DNA of 11,106 bases, taken from positions 1 through 11,106 of the forward strand of contig CALSCQ010001993.1 of assembly GCA_943704525.1 (NCBI GenBank), given 5' to 3'. The position numbers were made by a program, and so were the translations under genes. This DNA comes from Pigoraptor vietnamica. Lineage: Eukaryota; Opisthokonta; Filasterea. Shown in pieces: positions 8,193 through 11,106 of this stretch. Under the pieces are notes generated by a model. That model was not told the origin of the DNA. It saw nothing but the letters and a program-made list of their open reading frames with translations, and ran no database searches. Position 1 is the stretch's first letter. Every line of letters starts with the position of its first letter.

Positions 8193-8484
8193 TGTTACGC
8201 CCCGTGATCGGCACGTGATGGGATTTGAGTTACTCCGATCTGTTACGTCCCGGTCCCACCGGTTACCTCTCATCCGGGGTCTCCAGGGGGTGTGGCCTGC
8301 GTGCGTCTCTAGGCACTGGCTACCGCGTATATATCGTGCGTTGCGCGTCTTATTGCGAATATACTGAACCTATTACCTTATTACTTGCTTCCGTTGCATC
8401 TTTACGAACTCATGCTCTGCCCCATGAGCCTCTCTCGTGCTGCACGTTATCAGTTCGTGTTTCGAGTTGAGGCGGGGCGTAACA
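8193..8484 (+). repeat. Long terminal repeat (3' LTR), 292 bp
   Basis: It opens with TGTTACGCCCC and closes with GGGGCGTAACA, a perfect 11-bp inverted pair with TG...CA ends. The interior holds a TATATAT box at 8328-8334. The bases before it (the tract) and after it (CCGTT) do not match, as expected when only the right LTR is present. CCGTT would be the right copy of any target duplication. Confidence 0.88.
8328..8334 (+). promoter_or_regulatory. LTR TATA box
   Basis: TATATAT within a GC-rich context about 135 bp into the LTR, the expected place for the RNA polymerase II promoter that drives an LTR element. Confidence 0.5.
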
Positions 8485-8900
8485 CCGTTGCCGGCCATGA
8501 CAGACGGGTGCCAGTTTGTGCTGATCATGATGCGCTACCTGCGGATTGGTATTTCACGCCATTAATTCGGACTTCAGCTGTCCTCGGTGGACGACGTGCT
8601 GACGAATTTGTGTCGTCCATCTCTGTGGTGCTGGCCGGGAGTCGATTGCTTGTCCCGACCCCGGCATGTGCAACCTGACACTCAGAGTGCCACGAGCAGG
8701 AACACACACTGGCATTCTTCAACCTGTGCGACGGTAAGTCTTGTCTCTTTTGATTCTGACCTGAAGCCGAGTCGTCCGCCGCGATGAACAGTGAAGGCCG
8801 GCTCTCGCGTTTCTCTCGTGTCAATGCACTATCACGCCGGGTGTTTTATTTTTATTTATTTTTCTGTGACGGAGCGTGTGGAGCCTAATTTGATACTTAC
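8485..8900. other. Flank of the LTR; possible decayed exons, unresolved
   Basis: No gene can be called. A + strand donor-like GACG|GTAAGT near 8729 follows the short coding-like run TLAFFNLCD. On the minus strand an open frame at 8525-8824 ends in a coding-like run (EVRINGVKYQSAGS) and overlaps the presumed intron of the pseudogene at 8901-9207. A T/A-rich tract (TTTTATTTTTATTTATTTTT) lies near 8844-8863. Any of these could be debris from one or two disrupted genes. Confidence 0.25.
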
Positions 8901-9207
8901 CAGGGCCGAGGGCATGCTGGCGGGAATCCATGCCTTCACCTCCTCACGAAAAGCCGCATCCTCAATGTACTTGCGATATCAATTGTACAGCGGCCACGGG
9001 TGGTACAGGCGTTCGTGGCGAAGGATGCAAAAGAGATGCCCACACGTCTTGGCCAGCGCGGCTGCCTCTGCGTTCGTCAGGTATGGCAGCCGATGTGGAC
9101 GACAATCGAGTCTCCGTGGGGAGCGAGTCAGCGAGGTTCGGCGCACCGCCGGCGGGAACAGAGACCTTGGGCGCGGGCGGAACAATCGAGCTAGGCACGT
9201 CGGACAT
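8901..9207 (-). pseudogene. Decayed unknown gene, first exon
   Basis: On the minus strand an ATG at 9207 in good context (GCGAAAATGTCC) opens a frame beginning MSDVPSSIVPPAPKVSVP. It stays coding-like to about 9084, then the sensible reading moves by one base into a frame with LTNAEAAALAKTCGHLFC and RHERLYHPWPLYN. That frame hits TGA at 8979-8981, yet continues coherently as YRKYIEDAAFREEVKAWIP up to a textbook donor CTG|GTAAGT at 8900. One frameshift, one internal stop and a preserved splice site suggest a recently dead gene. I do not recognise the family; the TGA could in principle be recoded. Confidence 0.4.
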
Positions 9208-9244
9208 TTTCGCTTTTCGTGAAAATGAAGGCTCGCAAAGCAAA

Positions 9245-9613
9245 AGCGAAAGAAGCAACGGGAACGGAGGGTTCGCGTGGCGACAGGGGGGCGCAAGGAG
9301 CGCCGGCGCAAACTGATTCTGCGCGACGAAACTGACAGGCAAGACCAGCCGAGTGAGCAAACGCAACCACTGTGCTGCACTGGCACCACAAACCCCAACA
9401 ACACCACTGACTTTGAGCACGCACTCGCAACGCGGACAGCGCACTCACCACTCGGAAGCAAGAGAGCAAAGAGTGAGGTGAGAAAACAAGCGACCGACTC
9501 CTAGTGACGTCAGTACTGAGTGCCCGGCGTGTATTGCATTTTTACTGAGAACCTAATATCGTCAAGGTCGCTTCGTTTCAACTACATCTGGTGTGCGTGT
9601 GTGTGTGTGTGTG

Positions 9614-9662
<49 letters not shown>

Positions 9663-9826
9663 ACATCCGAGTCGGGCGAGTGACTGACCCAAGACTCACC
9701 AAACCGCGCCGGCGCCCGCCGCGTGCCCAGTGTTGCTGGACTCGGACTGCGAGTGAACAGCGCGTGCCCTCAACCCAGGAACCGAAAAGGGCAACGGGAA
9801 CGGAGGGTTCACGTGGCAAACAGGGG
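9245..9826. repeat. Dispersed repeat pair, about 45 bp
   Basis: GCAACGGGAACGGAGGGTTC occurs at 9255-9274 and 9791-9810; over 27 bases (9255-9281 and 9791-9817) there is one mismatch, and weaker similarity extends to about 45 bp (GCGAAAGAA / CCGAAAAGG before, ACAGGGG after). The left copy lies just upstream of the minus-strand pseudogene's start, so it may be a copied promoter or leader. The sequence between the copies, outside the microsatellite, is unremarkable. Confidence 0.7.
9591..9660 (+). repeat. (GT)n microsatellite
   Basis: Seventy bases of GT dinucleotide interrupted only by C at 9596, 9620 and 9660. Such tracts are length-variable. The open frames through it are not genes. Confidence 0.98.
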
Positions 9827-9887
9827 CCTACAGTAGACAGAGTTCAGCTTCACCCTTACTTTAGGTCTACCATGAGGGGCAGGGGCA

Positions 9888-10375
9888 CTAATAGACTGGT
9901 AGTGCCAATTGCCACGCATCTACGTTTTCGATGGCCTTATTCAGTTGTTCTGAAAGGAGAGTCTAAAGTCAATCTCATGAAGGTTTGCGTTGTCAGAGAC
10001 AAGGTAGTAGCCCGCCGGCCATCGGGCTCGGGATACAGTAGTGAGGATGTCGAATGGTAGGGCCGTAATGGGAATCTTGCAAATGATGTCGTCACTATGT
10101 CGCTGGAATTTGTTGAGAGGGTCAGATCGCGATGCATCCCTTGCATGCATTGGCCAACACTTTGCTCTTCATGTAGAGAAAGGGTTCCTTTGTCATGTTG
10201 GCTATAGAAGGCGACGTTTGCGTTGATGCAGCTGCATAGACCGTTTGGTTGAATCCAAGAAGCTGGTACGCACTGCCGCTCGACATGCGCTTCATCGTCG
10301 GTGCTCTTGCCCCAGGCACTGTAAAAGTGATCAATCGTATGAGCGTTAGACTGGCAGTGCGCGTCTCACTACCCT
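9888..10375 (-). pseudogene. Broken Polinton/PLV-like viral capsid (jelly-roll) gene remnant
   Basis: On the minus strand three successive frames read as parts of one protein. The first, from about 10375 to 10122, contains LITFTVPG and SAYQLLGFNQ. The second, about 10140-9941, contains DDIICKIPITALPFDIL and YYLVSDNANLHEIDF. The third runs from about 9965 to TAG 9888-9890 and includes NVDAWQLALPVY. The order (LLGF segment, KIPI segment, I-x-I-x-x-L strand, then a W-x-L-x-L end) resembles small capsid proteins of Polintons and Polinton-like viruses. At least two frameshifts, near 10122-10145 and 9941-9965, break it. No major capsid, ATPase or integrase gene is nearby. The family call is from pattern resemblance only; host range is unknown. 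Confidence 0.42.
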
Positions 10376-10564
10376 GCCGGGCCGGCCGTAATAAACTGCC
10401 GCGTTTTCGTGCAACTGGCTCGCCATAGTGGTTTGATGCATGACCGCTGCGCTGAGCGCTGGTCAGATAAGCTGAAAGAAGAACGGTATATTTGAACGCT
10501 GCACGCGCCCGCGCTGTACACAAAACATAGGGCAGCGACATGGCCGCTTCCCGAGGTAGCCGCC
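10376..10564. other. Intergenic, 3' flank of HMG-CoA reductase
   Basis: No coding pattern. It should contain the HMG-CoA reductase 3' UTR on the minus strand, but no AATAAA is seen on that strand; the AATAAA at 10389-10394 is on the + strand. Confidence 0.4.
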
Positions 10565-11059
10565 TCACGATTTGATGCACGTCTGCGAGACTGCGAGATT
10601 CTGGCTCGACCTGTTGTGCGTGAGGTGGCTCTTGACAAGGTGTCCCGCAGCGAGCGCCGAAAGCAGCGACAGCTCGCCTGCGAGGACGCCGGCGCACACC
10701 ACGCGCGCAAGCGTGGCCGCATTCTCGCCGGGGTTTGTCGGGTGCGCGCCACGCACGCCGAGCATGTCGAGGCACGCGGCTTGCGCGGGGAGAACAGTGC
10801 CGCCACCCACAGTCCCGACCTCGATCGAGGGCATCGTGCACGAAATCCGCAAGTCGTTGCCGTCGTTGCAGCTGCGGTGGAAATATGGGCCATCAGGGAC
10901 GGTCCAATGCGACAGGCGATGGAACAAAGGGACCGAGTCCAACTGCGCACCTCTCCATCAGCGTCATGCAGTTCGAACTCTCAACGTTCTGCGCGGGGTC
11001 CTGCCCCGTCGCGAGGAAGATGGCCGTCACAATGTTCGCCGCATGCGCATTGAAGCCGC
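10565..11059 (-). CDS. HMG-CoA reductase, C-terminal exons (partial)
   Basis: Exons 11059-10951 and 10871-10565 join in phase 2 to give the last 137 residues of a class I 3-hydroxy-3-methylglutaryl-CoA reductase, which makes mevalonate from HMG-CoA with NADPH. The first exon has [12 protein letters not shown] and GQDPAQNV, whose Asp is the catalytic aspartate. The second has [44 protein letters not shown] with the catalytic His, then HNRS. The stop is TGA at 10567-10565. Residues around the HNRS serine keep the AMPK pattern of the animal enzyme (Leu -5, His -3, Leu +4), so phosphorylation control is plausible. The exon at 11059 follows an acceptor (TTTCACAG); the rest, including any membrane domain, lies beyond the window. 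It is very well conserved and shows no break. Confidence 0.95.
10872..10950 (-). other. HMG-CoA reductase intron (79 bp)
   Basis: On the minus strand the donor is AG|GTGCGC at 10950 and the acceptor CCACCGCAG ends at 10872. Splicing joins ...TLME to [11 protein letters not shown] just before the conserved CTMPSIE, matching the family's spacing. A second, upstream intron occupies 11060 to the window's end. Confidence 0.85.
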
Positions 11060-11106
11060 CTGTGAAACGGAATGCCGCGCCACGTTCGTGTGAGTGAAAA
11101 CGGAGG

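Larger units (their letters stand above)
7608..8484 (+). mobile_element. 3' end of an LTR retrotransposon, without pol
   Basis: In order: a gag-like coding fragment (7608-7935), about 245 bp of noncoding DNA, a polypurine tract (8179-8192) and an LTR (8193-8484). The tract directly before the LTR shows that this is the 3' LTR of a + strand element, not a solo LTR. No reverse transcriptase, integrase or protease frame lies between gag and the LTR, so the copy is internally deleted or belongs to a non-autonomous family. The left boundary is unknown, and no matching 5' LTR is found upstream in the window. Confidence 0.75.

Noticed and set aside
8193-8484. Solo LTR
   Set aside because: The polypurine tract directly on its left and the lack of a matching flanking duplication fit a 3' LTR attached to an internal region.
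10572-11097. Plus-strand open frames at the right end
   Set aside because: They are antisense shadows of the strongly conserved HMG-CoA reductase exons.

Overview
The window looks like nuclear DNA from a GC-rich unicellular eukaryote that I cannot name. The grounds are short GT-AG spliceosomal introns (about 75-100 bp, donors GTGAGT, GTACGT, GTGCGC), a class I HMG-CoA reductase (eukaryotic mevalonate pathway), a Crinkler/CR-type nuclease-kinase gene, an LTR-retrotransposon end, a probable viral capsid remnant, and large blocks of minisatellite. There is no bacterial operon layout, and no RNA gene or CRISPR array was seen.

Layout, left to right. Bases 1-1640 are a CA-rich satellite domain whose + strand nearly lacks T, including a minisatellite of about 33 bp (1010-1430) and a 97-bp-spaced direct repeat (24-163). 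A second minisatellite with a 38-bp unit follows (1720-1930). A five-exon gene on the + strand (2127-5181) then encodes a predicted 689-residue protein: a coiled-coil N-terminal part, a PD-(D/E)XK nuclease-like domain, a divergent protein kinase domain and a basic helical tail. Its second intron carries a 24/32-bp pyrimidine-rich tandem repeat. Its 3' flank carries a 40-bp degenerate repeat that shares a 10-base word with that intron. Bases 5360-7600 have no convincing gene. They are again T-poor and become purine-rich, with short direct repeats and one perfect hairpin.

Bases 7608-8484 are the 3' end of an LTR retrotransposon: a frameshifted gag-like fragment, a polypurine tract and a 292-bp LTR bounded by perfect 11-bp inverted repeats. 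No pol lies between gag and LTR. To the right, on the minus strand, are a decayed gene fragment (8901-9207), a (GT)n microsatellite, the broken remains of a Polinton/PLV-like capsid gene (about 9888-10375), and the last two visible exons of HMG-CoA reductase (10565-11059), whose 5' part runs off the window.

Only the nuclease-kinase gene and HMG-CoA reductase look intact. They face each other with about 5.4 kb of repeats and decayed mobile DNA between them, and nothing suggests they work together. The window reads as a repeat- and transposon-loaded genomic region with one effector-type gene and one housekeeping gene.
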